Below, in pieces: positions 37,806-46,873 of a stretch of DNA of 64,000 nt. The notes beneath the pieces were generated by a model. That model worked only from the letters and a program-made list of their open reading frames with translations. It was not told the origin of the DNA and searched no databases. The translations under genes and the position numbers were made by a program. Positions within the stretch are counted from its first letter, which is position 1; each line of letters opens with the position of its first letter. This DNA comes from Nocardioides cavernae (lineage in GTDB: Bacteria; Actinomycetota; Actinomycetes; Propionibacteriales; Nocardioidaceae): the NCBI RefSeq assembly GCF_013410035.1, contig NZ_JACCBW010000001.1, positions 1-64,000 of the forward strand, read 5' to 3'.

Positions 37806-38726
37806 TCAGAGGTGCACGGCGCGCCGCAGGCGGGTGAGCACCCGGCCCGTCGAGGCGGTCTCGGCGCCGACCAGCCGAGCCCTCAGGGCGTCGCGCTGGA
37901 CGGCCAGGCGGTCACCGCGGGCGCGAGCACGGGCCAGCCGGCCCTCGGCCCTCGCGAGGTCCCCCAGCATCGCGTCGAACGCGGCGGCCAGGCCGGACCC
38001 GGTGTCCGGCACCACCGGGGTGCCGCACGCGTGCCCGGGCCGGGCGACCCACACGACCTCCTGGGACATCAGGTGGAACCACGCCACGGCCGCGTCGCCG
38101 ACCAGGGCGCGCGGCGTCACGCGCACCGAGGACAGGCCCGCCGCGGACAGGCGGGCGTCGAAGTCGTCGCCGTACCACCGCACGTGGTCGGCCTGGCCGA
38201 AGCGCCTGACCCGGTCCTCCGCGGTGGCGGCCGGGTCCTCCTCGGTCGCCACGCCCATCTTGATGGGGACCTCGACCAGGGCGATGCCGCGCGGGCTGAG
38301 CACCCGCGCGATCTCGCGCATCGCGGTGCAGTCGTCCGGAACGTGCTCGAGCACGTGGTAGCAGACCAGCAGGTCCACGGAGGCGTCACGCAGCGGGAGG
38401 GCCGTGAGGCTGGCGAGGGCGTCGACCTGCCGCTTGTCGTGACCCAGGTCGAGGGCCACCCTGCGTCGTGCGCCGAGGCGGTCGAGGAGCGGGGTGGACT
38501 GGCGCGACGGCGCGATCTCGACGACCGTGTCGAGGTCGCGCAGGTCCGGCGCCAGCGCACCGAGGAGGAGCGAGAGGAAGCGGTGCCGCTCGAGGCTCCC
38601 GCAGCGCGGGCAGGTCGCCTCGGGACGACCGTCGGGACCGGGGCGGAACTGCCGGGACACCATCGCGCCGCAGGCCGCGCAGTAGGCCCTGCGCACGTCG
38701 GGACGTGAGGCGCTCACGCCTTGCAC
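37806..38726 (-). CDS. Class I SAM methyltransferase with N-terminal zinc ribbon
   Basis: 306 residues from GTG 38726; GTG 38717 is also possible. Two CxxC pairs (CAAC near residue 16, CPRC near 39) form a probable zinc ribbon. The methyltransferase core follows: DTVVEIAPSRQ, VALDLG, DLLVCYHVLEHVPDD and SPRGIALVEVP. The last 60 residues are Arg/Ala-rich and probably coiled-coil. Similar proteins sit in surface-polysaccharide loci, which fits the glycan genes beyond ftsY, but the substrate is unknown. Confidence 0.8.
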   Translation of the reverse strand: MQGVSASRPDVRRAYCAACGAMVSRQFRPGPDGRPEATCPRCGSLERHRFLSLLLGALAPDLRDLDTVVEIAPSRQSTPLLDRLGARRRVALDLGHDKRQVDALASLTALPLRDASVDLLVCYHVLEHVPDDCTAMREIARVLSPRGIALVEVPIKMGVATEEDPAATAEDRVRRFGQADHVRWYGDDFDARLSAAGLSSVRVTPRALVGDAAVAWFHLMSQEVVWVARPGHACGTPVVPDTGSGLAAAFDAMLGDLARAEGRLARARARGDRLAVQRDALRARLVGAETASTGRVLTRLRRAVHL

Positions 38727-38812
38727 GCTAGCCCTCCGCGGCGCTCGTCACGGTATGGCCGGAAGGCGTGTCGCCCGGCCCGGGGACCGGTGCCTCGGGA
38801 CGGGTCGGGGTC

Positions 38813-38989
38813 TCAGACCTTCGACTCGGAGTCCTCGAGGGTCGGCAGGGCGTCGACGCCCTTGCGCATGGCGTTGCCCACCTGCGGGACGACGGGCACC
38901 GCCTCCCCGCGGTGCGGGTAGGCGACGTAGATCGCCACGGCGGCGGCGACGAGCACGCCGAGGGTCATCATCAGGACGATCGCGAGCAC
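38813..38989 (-). CDS. 58-residue single-pass membrane protein
   Basis: A GTG at 38989 with GGAGGA four bases upstream opens a 58-codon frame ending in TGA at 38813-38815. The product begins MLAIVLMMTLGVLVAAAVAI, a single membrane helix, then YVAYPHRGEAVPVVPQVGN and a short tail ending in EDSESKV. The perfect ribosome site and membrane topology support a real gene. It lies between the thioesterase and the methyltransferase. I do not recognise the family. Confidence 0.7.
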   Translation of the reverse strand: MLAIVLMMTLGVLVAAAVAIYVAYPHRGEAVPVVPQVGNAMRKGVDALPTLEDSESKV

Positions 38990-39039
38990 AGGGTCCTCCG
39001 AGTGGGGCCGGGCAGGTCGTCACCACCATGGCACGCCGC

Positions 39040-39064
39040 CGGTGGCACGAGCGCGCTGCCACCG
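39040..39064 (-). terminator. 8-bp hairpin after the thioesterase gene
   Basis: CGGTGGCA at 39040-39047 pairs exactly with TGCCACCG at 39057-39064 across a 9-base loop, 27 bases after the thioesterase stop. It may end the smc-thioesterase transcript before the small membrane protein gene. Confidence 0.4.
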
Positions 39065-39091
39065 CCCACCGGCGCGTCGGGGTGAGGACCG

Positions 39092-39544
39092 TCACTGCTC
39101 TCTGAGGAGAGGTACGACGGCCGCACGCACCACGTCCGGCATCGGGGTGACGGGTCGGTCCCCGGCGCCGCGGGAGTTGTCGACGTAGACGTGCACGAAC
39201 CGGCCCTCGGCCGCTGCCTCGTCCGAGGGCCCCTGGAACAGCCCGATGCGGTAGACGATCGAGCTGGTCCCGACCTTGTCGACGACCAGGCCCATCTCGA
39301 TCGGCTCGGGGAAGCCGATCTCGCGGAAGTAGCGGCAGCCCGTCTCGGCGACGACCCCGATCTGCGGCAGCGCCCGCACGTCGACGCCCGTGGCCTCGTA
39401 GAGGTAGGCGTTGACCGCGGTGTCGAACAGCTCGTAGTAGGTCGCGTTGTTGAGGTGGCCGTAGGCGTCGTCGTCGCGCCAGCGCGTCGTCGCGGTGCGC
39501 CACGCGACGTAGTCGTCGCGGGTCGGCCGCTCGGGCCGGGTCAT
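39092..39544 (-). CDS. Hot-dog-fold acyl-CoA thioesterase (YbgC/FadM-like)
   Basis: 150 residues from ATG 39544, overlapping the smc stop as ATGA. The motif RWRDDDAYGHLNNATYYELF carries the catalytic Asp of 4-hydroxybenzoyl-CoA-type thioesterases. GCRYFREIGFPEPIEMGLVV and the strand GRFVHVYVD follow. It would free fatty acids from CoA. Coupling to smc is probably positional rather than functional. Confidence 0.88.
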   Translation of the reverse strand: MTRPERPTRDDYVAWRTATTRWRDDDAYGHLNNATYYELFDTAVNAYLYEATGVDVRALPQIGVVAETGCRYFREIGFPEPIEMGLVVDKVGTSSIVYRIGLFQGPSDEAAAEGRFVHVYVDNSRGAGDRPVTPMPDVVRAAVVPLLREQ

Positions 39545-42500
39545 GCGGACTCGGCGTCGCGCAGCCGCTGGCTGATGACCGCGGAGACGCCGTCACCGCG
39601 CATCGTCACGCCGTAGAGCGCGTCGCCGACCTCCATGGTGCGCTTCTGGTGGGTGATGACGAGGAGCTGGGAGTTCTCGCGCAGCTCCTCGTAGATCTCG
39701 AGCAGGCGGCCGAGGTTGGTGTCGTCGAGCGCCGCCTCGACCTCGTCGAGGATGTAGAACGGCGAGGGCCGCGCCTTGAACAGCGCGACGAGGAACGCGA
39801 CGGCGACGAGCGAGCGTTCGCCGCCGGAGAGCAGCGAGAGCCGCTTGACCTTCTTGCCGGGCGGGCGGGCCTCCACCTCCACGCCGGTGGCGAGCATGTC
39901 GGACGGGTCGGTCAGCACCAGCCGCCCCTCCCCTCCCGGGAAGAGCCGGGCGAAGGTCTGGTCGAACGCCTTCTCCACGTCGGCGTACGCCTCGGTGAAG
40001 ACCTGCTCCACGCGCGCGTCGACCTCGCGGACGATGTCGAGGAGGTCCTTGCGGGTGCGCTTGAGGTCCTCCAGCTGCTCGGTGAGGAACTTGTGCCGCT
40101 CCTCCATCGCCGAGAACTCCTCGAGCGCGAGGGGGTTCACCCGCCCGAGCATGGACAGCGCGCGCTCGGCCGTGCGGAGGCGCTTGACCTGCTCCTCGCG
40201 GACGTACGGCGTGGGCTCGGGCGGCTCCTCCCCCTCGGGCACCTCGCCGCTGAACGGGACGAGCGTCCCCGGTCCGTAGTCGGCCACCAGTCCGTCGGGG
40301 TCGAGGCCGAGCTCCTCGAGCGCCCGCTCCTCGAGCTGCTCGATGCGCATGCGCTGCTGGGTGCGCGCCATCTCGTCGCGGTGCACCGAGCTCACGAGCT
40401 CGTCGTGCTCACGGCCCAGGTCGCGCAACGTGGTCCGCACGGTCATGAGCTGCTGCTCGCTGCCCTGCCGCGACTCCTCCACCGCCGCGCGCTCGTCGGC
40501 CGCCAGCATCACGGACCGCTCGAGCTGCTGGAGCACGACGCGTACGGCGCTGGCCACGGCCTGCGCCGCACGACCCTCACGGACGAGGCGCTCGCGGCGC
40601 TCCGCGGCGCGGGCCCGTGAGTCGCGCTCGGCCTGGGCGGCGCGGAGCAGCGAGTCGGCGCGGCCGTGGAGGGCCCGGGCGCGCTCCTCGGCCGTGCGCA
40701 GCCCCAGCCGGGCGTCCATCTCGCCCTGGCGCGCCTCGCGGGCGGCCTCGGCGAGGCGCTCCCGCTCCGCGGTGTCGGGCTCCTCGTCGGTGACGTCCTG
40801 GGCTGCGGCGAGGCGGGCCTCGAGGTCGACGAGCCCGGCGAGATCGGCCTCGCGGGCCTCGCGCGCGGTCGCGATCGCACGCTCGAGGCGCTCCGCCTCG
40901 CCCTTGGCGGCGCGGGCCTGCGAGCCGTGCTGACCGAGCTCCTCGGCAACCGCGGCGAGCGTCGCGTCGGACTCGTGGAGCTTGGCGAGGGCGACGTCGA
41001 CCCGCTTGAGCGCCTCGTGGCGGGCGGCGTCGAGGCGGGAGATCTCGAAGCCGAGCCGCTCCGTGGTCGCGGTCGCCTCTGCCAGCTTCTCGCTCGCGTC
41101 GTCGACGGCGGCCTGGATCTCGATGAGGCTCGGCTGGCTGCTCGAGCCGCCGGCGGCGAAGTGCGCGCCGAGCAGGTCGCCCTCGCGGGTCACGGCGACG
41201 ACGTCGGGCAGGTCGGCGACGATGCGTCGGGCGGCGGCGAGGTCGTCGACCACGGCGACCCGGCGCAGGAGCCGTACGAGCGCGGGACGGACGTCGTCGG
41301 GGGCCGACGCCACGTCGACGGCGTAGGTCGCACCGTCGGGCAGCCCGGGCCAGTCGCGGTCGTCGGCGGGCGCACCGCCCAGCAGCAGGCCTGCGCGCCC
41401 GAGGTCGTCGTCCTTGAGGTGACCGATCGCGGCGACGGCCGCGGTCGCGTCGGACACGACGACGGCGTCGGCGGCACTGCCCAGGGCCGCGGCGACGGCC
41501 GTCTCGTAGCCCTGCTCGACGTCGAGGAGGGCGGCGACGGAGCCCAGCAGGCCGTCGACGGTGTCGGTGGCCGCGAGCAGGGCGCCGGCGCCGTCCTTGC
41601 GGTTGAGACCGAGCTCGAGGGCGTCGCGGCGGGCCACCAGACCGGCGCGCTCCCGGTCGGCCCGCTGCGCGTCCTCGCGGGCCCGGGCGAGCTGCTCCTC
41701 GATCTCGTCGAGCGCGGCGACGGCCTCCTCGTGCTCGGAGTCGAGGCCCTCCTCGCCGGCGTCGAGGCCGGCGACCCGGGTCTCGAGGGCGGTGAAGTCC
41801 CGCTGGGCACGCTCGGCGCGCGCGGCGGCCTCCTCGCGGGCGTCGGTGAGCCGCTGGATCTCCGCGTCGGCCGCCTCGGCGCGCGACGTGAGCGCGTTGA
41901 CCTGCCCGGTCAGCCGGGCGAGGCCCTCACGGCGGTCGGCGGCGGCACGCTGGAGGCCGGCGATCCTCTTGTCCTCCTCGGCGGCGGCGTCCTCGGCGGC
42001 GCGCTTGGCCACCACGGCCGCGTCGAGGGCCTTGCGGTGCTCCTCGACCTGTGCGGCGATCTCCGCCTCCTGCGCGCGGACGCGCTCGGCCTGCGCCTCG
42101 AGCTCGTCGGGGTCGCGTCCGGAGTCGACCGTGTCGCCCTCGGCGGCACCTGCGGCGTTGCGGATGCGCTCGTCGGCGAGCGACGCCGTGCCGCGCAGCC
42201 GCTCCTTCAGGCCGGACAGGGCGAACCACGTCTCCTGCGCCGCCGCGAGCCGCGGCAGGTCCTCGCGCAGCGTGGCCTCGAGACGCGCCTCCTGCTCGCG
42301 CCCGGCGGCGATTTCCCCCTCGACCTGCTCGCGACGCTCCTTGAGCAGGGTCTCGTCGGCCATCTCCTGGTCGAGGGACGTCCGGGCGGTGACGAGGTCG
42401 TCGGCGAGGAGCCGGGCGCGCGCGTCGCGCACGTCCATCTGCACCGTCTGCGCCTGGCGGGCGACCTCGGCCTGGCGGCCCAGCGGCTTGAGCTGGCGAC

Positions 42501-43095
42501 GGATCTCGGAGAGGAGGTCGGCCAGGCGCGTGAGGTTGCCGTCGGTGGCGTCGAGCTTGCGGAGCGCCTTCTCCTTGCGCTTGCGGTGCTTGAGGACGCC
42601 CGCGGCCTCCTCGATGAAGCCGCGGCGGTCCTCGGGGGTGGCGTGCAGGATCGAGTCGAGCTGGCCCTGGCCGACGATGACGTGCATCTCGCGGCCGATG
42701 CCGGAGTCGCTCAACAGCTCCTGGACGTCGAGGAGGCGGCAGCCGTTGCCGTTGATGGCGTACTCCGAGCCGCCGTTGCGGAACATCGTCCGGCTGATGG
42801 TGACCTCGGCGTAGTCGATCGGCAGCGCGCCGTCGGAGTTGTCGATCGTCAGCTGCACCTCGGCACGACCCAGCGGGGGCCGGCCGGACGTACCGGCGAA
42901 GATGACGTCCTCCATCTTGCCGCCGCGCAGGCTCTTGGCACCCTGCTCGCCCATCACCCAGGCGAGCGCGTCGACCACGTTGGACTTGCCCGACCCGTTG
43001 GGGCCGACGATGCAGGTGATGCCCGGCTCGAGCTGGAGGGTCGTCGAGGACGCGAAGGACTTGAACCCCTTCAGGGTCAGGCTCTTCAGGTACAC
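39541..43095 (-). CDS. smc: Chromosome segregation protein SMC
   Basis: 1184 residues from GTG 43095. The N-terminal ATPase half begins MYLKSLTLKGFKSFASSTTL with Walker A GPNGSGKSNV (about 32-41). Two long coiled-coil stretches (about 170-500 and 660-1010) flank a hinge near 510-650 containing the Gly-rich ALGSAADAVVV region. The C-terminal half has the ABC signature LSLLSGGERSLVAVAFL and Walker B FYILDEVEAALDD. It compacts and separates chromosomes. The kleisin genes scpA/scpB are not in this window. Confidence 0.98.
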   Translation of the reverse strand: MYLKSLTLKGFKSFASSTTLQLEPGITCIVGPNGSGKSNVVDALAWVMGEQGAKSLRGGKMEDVIFAGTSGRPPLGRAEVQLTIDNSDGALPIDYAEVTISRTMFRNGGSEYAINGNGCRLLDVQELLSDSGIGREMHVIVGQGQLDSILHATPEDRRGFIEEAAGVLKHRKRKEKALRKLDATDGNLTRLADLLSEIRRQLKPLGRQAEVARQAQTVQMDVRDARARLLADDLVTARTSLDQEMADETLLKERREQVEGEIAAGREQEARLEATLREDLPRLAAAQETWFALSGLKERLRGTASLADERIRNAAGAAEGDTVDSGRDPDELEAQAERVRAQEAEIAAQVEEHRKALDAAVVAKRAAEDAAAEEDKRIAGLQRAAADRREGLARLTGQVNALTSRAEAADAEIQRLTDAREEAAARAERAQRDFTALETRVAGLDAGEEGLDSEHEEAVAALDEIEEQLARAREDAQRADRERAGLVARRDALELGLNRKDGAGALLAATDTVDGLLGSVAALLDVEQGYETAVAAALGSAADAVVVSDATAAVAAIGHLKDDDLGRAGLLLGGAPADDRDWPGLPDGATYAVDVASAPDDVRPALVRLLRRVAVVDDLAAARRIVADLPDVVAVTREGDLLGAHFAAGGSSSQPSLIEIQAAVDDASEKLAEATATTERLGFEISRLDAARHEALKRVDVALAKLHESDATLAAVAEELGQHGSQARAAKGEAERLERAIATAREAREADLAGLVDLEARLAAAQDVTDEEPDTAERERLAEAAREARQGEMDARLGLRTAEERARALHGRADSLLRAAQAERDSRARAAERRERLVREGRAAQAVASAVRVVLQQLERSVMLAADERAAVEESRQGSEQQLMTVRTTLRDLGREHDELVSSVHRDEMARTQQRMRIEQLEERALEELGLDPDGLVADYGPGTLVPFSGEVPEGEEPPEPTPYVREEQVKRLRTAERALSMLGRVNPLALEEFSAMEERHKFLTEQLEDLKRTRKDLLDIVREVDARVEQVFTEAYADVEKAFDQTFARLFPGGEGRLVLTDPSDMLATGVEVEARPPGKKVKRLSLLSGGERSLVAVAFLVALFKARPSPFYILDEVEAALDDTNLGRLLEIYEELRENSQLLVITHQKRTMEVGDALYGVTMRGDGVSAVISQRLRDAESA

Positions 43096-43221
43096 CGGGG
43101 GCTCCTCACCGCTCAGGCATGGCCACTGAAAATTGGGGAAGCTCAGCGCCGCTCACCCTACGACACCGGCCGCCCCCGCATCCCGTTGCGCACAGACGCG
43201 GCACGCCGCCATGCTGAGCGG

Positions 43222-43851
43222 ATGCGCCCCACCGTCGCCGTCACGTCCGCCGTGCTGACGTGCGTCCTCGCCCTGCTGGTCCCGTCCTCCGCGGGGGCGG
43301 CGGCACCCGCCCCGCTCGGCAAGGCCGACCTGCTGTCGGTCAGCGACTACACCACGGTCTACCCCGACCTGCGCGACCCGTTCCGCATCGAGTCCCGCTC
43401 GCCCCTGTTCGCACCGCGCGGCTGCCAGGACCAGGCCACGGTGGTCCGCGGCGCCGACCGCATCTTCGGCAGCGTGTCGCCCGACGTGCGCCGCCGGTCG
43501 GCCGCGCTCCTCGACCAGCACGTCATCCGGTTCCGCACCGAGCGCGAGGCCCGGGAGCTCCTGCAGCGCTACCGGCACTTCAGCACGCGGTGCGTGGGTG
43601 ACGTGGACACCGACGACGGCGAGGGAGGCGACGTCCGGTTGAAGAACCGCGCGTGGTTCCCGCCCCGGGTCGGCGACCAGTCCGCGGGGATGCTCATCGG
43701 CTGGTTCCAGGGCGGCTTCGCCGACTGGCGCCGCGTCCTGGCGGTCCGCCAGGGCCGCACCGTGACGGTGCTCGACGTGAGCTTCACCGACGTACGCCCA
43801 CCGAAGGACGGCGTCGTCGCGCTGGGCGAGCTGGCGCTGACCCGGCTCTGA
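43222..43851 (+). CDS. Secreted protein of unknown function
   Basis: 209 residues from ATG 43222. A clear signal peptide (about residues 1-28, ending SSAGAAA) precedes a mixed domain with two Cys (in RGCQDQ and STRCVGD) that may form a disulfide. LLDQHVIRFRTEREARELL and TVTVLDVSFTDVRP read like a PknH-type or sensor-like extracellular domain, but that resemblance is weak. It diverges from smc and is convergent with the GNAT gene (23-base gap). Confidence 0.75.
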   Translation: MRPTVAVTSAVLTCVLALLVPSSAGAAAPAPLGKADLLSVSDYTTVYPDLRDPFRIESRSPLFAPRGCQDQATVVRGADRIFGSVSPDVRRRSAALLDQHVIRFRTEREARELLQRYRHFSTRCVGDVDTDDGEGGDVRLKNRAWFPPRVGDQSAGMLIGWFQGGFADWRRVLAVRQGRTVTVLDVSFTDVRPPKDGVVALGELALTRL

Positions 43852-43874
43852 GCAGGCCCCGACCGGGCTGGCCC

Positions 43875-44348
43875 TCACAGATCCAGACGCATCTGCTGCG
43901 CGGTGACCGTGTAGCCGAGTGACTCGTACAGCGCGATCGCAGGCGTGTTGTGCCCGAAGACGTTGAGTGCCACCGAGGCCGCGCCCATCTCGTGCGCGGC
44001 GGCGTGGAGGGACTGCATCAGGGCACGCCCCAGGCCCCGTCCGCGGTGCTCGGCCTCGACGCGCACGTCGTAGACCCAGGCAGAGGTCCCGGACGCGCGG
44101 TCCCGCAGCTCGATCCAGCCCAGGCCGACCGCCTCGCCCGCGACCACGGCGGTCCACAGGTGCTGACCGGTGCTGGCCAGCCCGTCGGGCAGCAGGGTGT
44201 CGTACTCCTCCGACGCGCGCCGCGCGGCCGTGTGGGCGTCGAGGTCACCAGCCCTGCCCACGTGCTGCGCGTAGTCGTCCTCCGCGACGGCGCGGTAGGC
44301 GACGTACTCCTCGGGCGTCATCGGACGCAGGGAGAGTCCGTCAGCCAC
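43875..44348 (-). CDS. GNAT N-acetyltransferase
   Basis: 157 residues from GTG 44348, overlapping the aminotransferase stop by eight bases. The acetyl-CoA loop is [20 protein letters not shown], followed by VALNVFGHNTPAIALYESLGY, a common helix of small-molecule or protein acetylases. The N-terminal segment (MTPEEYVAYRAVAEDDYAQH) is typical of one actinobacterial subgroup. The substrate is unknown; the overlap suggests one message with the glycolate genes. Confidence 0.85.
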   Translation of the reverse strand: MADGLSLRPMTPEEYVAYRAVAEDDYAQHVGRAGDLDAHTAARRASEEYDTLLPDGLASTGQHLWTAVVAGEAVGLGWIELRDRASGTSAWVYDVRVEAEHRGRGLGRALMQSLHAAAHEMGAASVALNVFGHNTPAIALYESLGYTVTAQQMRLDL

Positions 44349-45447
44349 GGCGGAGCACGTCCTCCAGCGCCGCGAGCACGAGGAGGACGGCGTCCGGGCG
44401 CGCGTTGCGCCCCATCAGCCCGATGCGCCACACGCTGGAGGCGTACGCCCCCGCGCCGGCGCCGATCTCGATGCCGTGGCGCTGGAGGAGCTCCGCGCGG
44501 ACGGCCGCGGAGTCGACGCCGTCCGGCACCTTGACCGTGGTGAGCTCGGGCAGGCGGCTGCCTTCGGCGGCGAAGAGCTCGAGCCCCATCTCCTGCAGGC
44601 CCGCCTGCAGCGCGTCGCCGGCCGCCTGGTGGCGCGCCCAGACCGCGTCGAGGCCCTCCTCGAGGATGCGGGTGAGGCCGCCGTGGAGGCTGTTGACCAT
44701 CGCCGTCGGAGCCGTGTGGTGGTAGGTGCGCTGGCCGCCCTTCACCCCGGCCTCGCCCACGTAGCCGCCGAGCATGCCGAGGTCGAGGTACCACGAGCGC
44801 GGCTTCTCCACGCGGCGCTCGAACGCCCGGTCGTCGATGGTGAAGGGGGCCAGGCCGGGCGCGACCCCGAGGCACTTCTGGGTCCCGGCGTAGCCGATGT
44901 CGACGCCCCAGTCGTCGGCGCGCAGCTCGATGCCGGCGATCGAGGTGACCGCGTCGACGAGCAGCAGCGCGTCCGAGCCCTGCGAGCGGAGGCCGGCCCC
45001 GAGGGCGGCGATGTCGGAGCGGACGCCCGTCGAGGTCTCGGCGTGCACGGCGGCGACGATCGCGGGCGCGGGGTGCGCGGTGAGGACGCGGTCGACGTCG
45101 ACCGGCTGCCCCCAGTCGTGCTCGACGGCGACCACCTCGGCGCCGCAGCGCGCGGCCACGTCGGTCATCCGCTGCCCGAACAGTCCGTTCACCGCCACGA
45201 CCACCACGTCGCCGGGGTGGACCGTGTTGACGAACGCGGCCTCCATCCCGGCCGACCCGGTGGCGCTCAGCGGGAGGGTGCGGGCGTTCGACGTGCCCCA
45301 CACGGTCCGGAGCATCTCGCACGTCTCGTCCATGATCCGCAGGAACTCCGGGTCGAGGTGGCCGAGCAGCGGCTCCGCGAGGGCGCGGGTGGCCTCCGGG
45401 TAGGGGTTCGACGGACCGGGACCGAAGAGGTGGCGCTCGCGGATCAT
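44341..45447 (-). CDS. PLP-dependent alanine/serine-glyoxylate-type aminotransferase
   Basis: 368 residues from ATG 45447; a GTG at 45474, two bases after the upstream stop, is also possible. The class V fold is shown by RHLFGPGPSNPYPEA, SATGSAGMEAAF, VAAVHAETSTGV, LLLVDAVTSIAG and the PLP lysine in YAGTQKCLGVAPG. It probably converts glyoxylate to glycine using alanine or serine. The gene before it, a glycolate oxidase-like enzyme, would supply the glyoxylate. Confidence 0.88.
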   Translation of the reverse strand: MIRERHLFGPGPSNPYPEATRALAEPLLGHLDPEFLRIMDETCEMLRTVWGTSNARTLPLSATGSAGMEAAFVNTVHPGDVVVVAVNGLFGQRMTDVAARCGAEVVAVEHDWGQPVDVDRVLTAHPAPAIVAAVHAETSTGVRSDIAALGAGLRSQGSDALLLVDAVTSIAGIELRADDWGVDIGYAGTQKCLGVAPGLAPFTIDDRAFERRVEKPRSWYLDLGMLGGYVGEAGVKGGQRTYHHTAPTAMVNSLHGGLTRILEEGLDAVWARHQAAGDALQAGLQEMGLELFAAEGSRLPELTTVKVPDGVDSAAVRAELLQRHGIEIGAGAGAYASSVWRIGLMGRNARPDAVLLVLAALEDVLRRG

Positions 45448-45475
45448 GGGTCCGAACCTAGACGACCCGGTCACC

Positions 45476-46837
45476 TCACAGGACCGCGCCGGGGTTGAGG
45501 ATGCCGTCGGGGTCGAGGGCGTCCTTCACCCGGCGGCTGAGCGCCATCACGTCGCCACCGAGCTGCTCGGGCAGCGCTGCCTTCTTCGTACGCCCGACGC
45601 CGTGCTCGCCGGTGATCGTCCCGCCGAGCCGGATCGCGGCGCGCAGGATGTCGTCGAAGGCGGCCCGCGCACGACGCGCGGAGTCCGCGTCCGCGGCGTC
45701 GTAGACGATGATCGGGTGGGTGTTGCCGTCGCCCGCGTGCGCGACCGTGGGGATCTCCACGTCGTGCTGACGGGCGATCGCGGTGACAGCCGCCAGGAGG
45801 TCGGGGAGCAGCGGCACGGGCGCCCCGACGTCCTCGAGCAGCAGGGCGCCGCGCGCCTCGACGGCGGGGAACGCCATCCGTCGCGCCTCGACGAACATCT
45901 CGCCCTCCGCCGGGTCGTCGGTGACGACGACCTCGCTCGCGCCCGCGGCGACGCAGGCGGCCTCGACGGCGGCGATCTCGGCGACCCGGGCGTCGCCCGG
46001 AGCGTCCGACTGGACGACGAGCAGCGCGCCGGCGGCGCGGTCGAGGCCGCGCGGGGAGAAGTCCTCGACGGCGTTGATCGACGCGCGGTCCATCAGCTCC
46101 ATCATCGACGGGCGCAACGTGCGGCGTACGGCCACCACGGCCTCGGCGGCGGAGACCACGGACGGGAACGACGCGACCAGCGTGGCGGGCGGCAGCGGGA
46201 CCGGTACCAGCCGCAGGATCGCCCGGGTCACGATCCCGAGGGTGCCCTCCGACCCGACGAAGAGCTTCAGCAGCGAGAGCCCCGCGACGTCCTTGATGCG
46301 CTTGCCCCCGAGCGTGACCAGGGTGCCGTCGGCCAGCACCACGTCGAGCCCGAGCACGTAGTCGGTGGTCACGCCGTACTTCACGCAGCACAGGCCGCCG
46401 GCGTTGGTCGCGACGTTGCCGCCGATCGAGCAGATCTGGAAGGAGGACGGGTCCGGCGGGTACCACAGGCCGTGCTCGTGCGAGGCGGCCTTGACCTCGG
46501 CGTTGAGCGCCCCCGGCTCGACCACCGCGACCTGGCAGTCGGGGTCGATCTCGATCGCGCGCATCCGCTCGAGGCTGAGCACGATGCCGCCGTCGACCGC
46601 GCTCGCGCCGCCCGACAGCCCGGAGCCCGCCCCGCGCGGGACGACCGGCACCCGGTGCGCGGCCGCCCAGCGCACCGCGGCCTGGACGTGGCCGGCGTGC
46701 TCGGCCCGCACGACGGCGACGGGCGTCCCGGCGCTCGTGTCCCGCGCCCAGTCGTGGCGGTAGTTCTCGACGGTGGCCGGGTCGGTGGCCACGACTCCGG
46801 CGGGCAGGGCGTCGACGAGCTCGGCGAGTGCTTCCAT
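45476..46837 (-). CDS. FAD-linked oxidase, glycolate oxidase GlcD-like
   Basis: 453 residues from ATG 46837. The PCMH-type FAD domain has VPVVPRGAGSGLSGGASAVD, WYPPDPSSFQICSIGGNVAT, GGLCCVKYGVTTDYVLGLDV and FVGSEGTLGIVTRA. The C-terminal oxidase domain ends with AHAGDGNTHP, GEHGVGRTKK and DPDGILNPG. This matches GlcD subunits and D-lactate dehydrogenases. No GlcE or GlcF subunit gene is adjacent. The following aminotransferase suggests that glycolate is the substrate. Confidence 0.88.
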   Translation of the reverse strand: MEALAELVDALPAGVVATDPATVENYRHDWARDTSAGTPVAVVRAEHAGHVQAAVRWAAAHRVPVVPRGAGSGLSGGASAVDGGIVLSLERMRAIEIDPDCQVAVVEPGALNAEVKAASHEHGLWYPPDPSSFQICSIGGNVATNAGGLCCVKYGVTTDYVLGLDVVLADGTLVTLGGKRIKDVAGLSLLKLFVGSEGTLGIVTRAILRLVPVPLPPATLVASFPSVVSAAEAVVAVRRTLRPSMMELMDRASINAVEDFSPRGLDRAAGALLVVQSDAPGDARVAEIAAVEAACVAAGASEVVVTDDPAEGEMFVEARRMAFPAVEARGALLLEDVGAPVPLLPDLLAAVTAIARQHDVEIPTVAHAGDGNTHPIIVYDAADADSARRARAAFDDILRAAIRLGGTITGEHGVGRTKKAALPEQLGGDVMALSRRVKDALDPDGILNPGAVL

Positions 46838-46873
46838 CCGCCCATCGAACCACTCCCGCCGAGCCTGGGGCGC

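Noticed and set aside
40666..43221. Very long open frame antisense to smc that runs into the secreted protein gene
   Set aside because: GC-rich coding DNA leaves long stop-free antisense frames. The translation is low in complexity and the smc frame is unmistakable.
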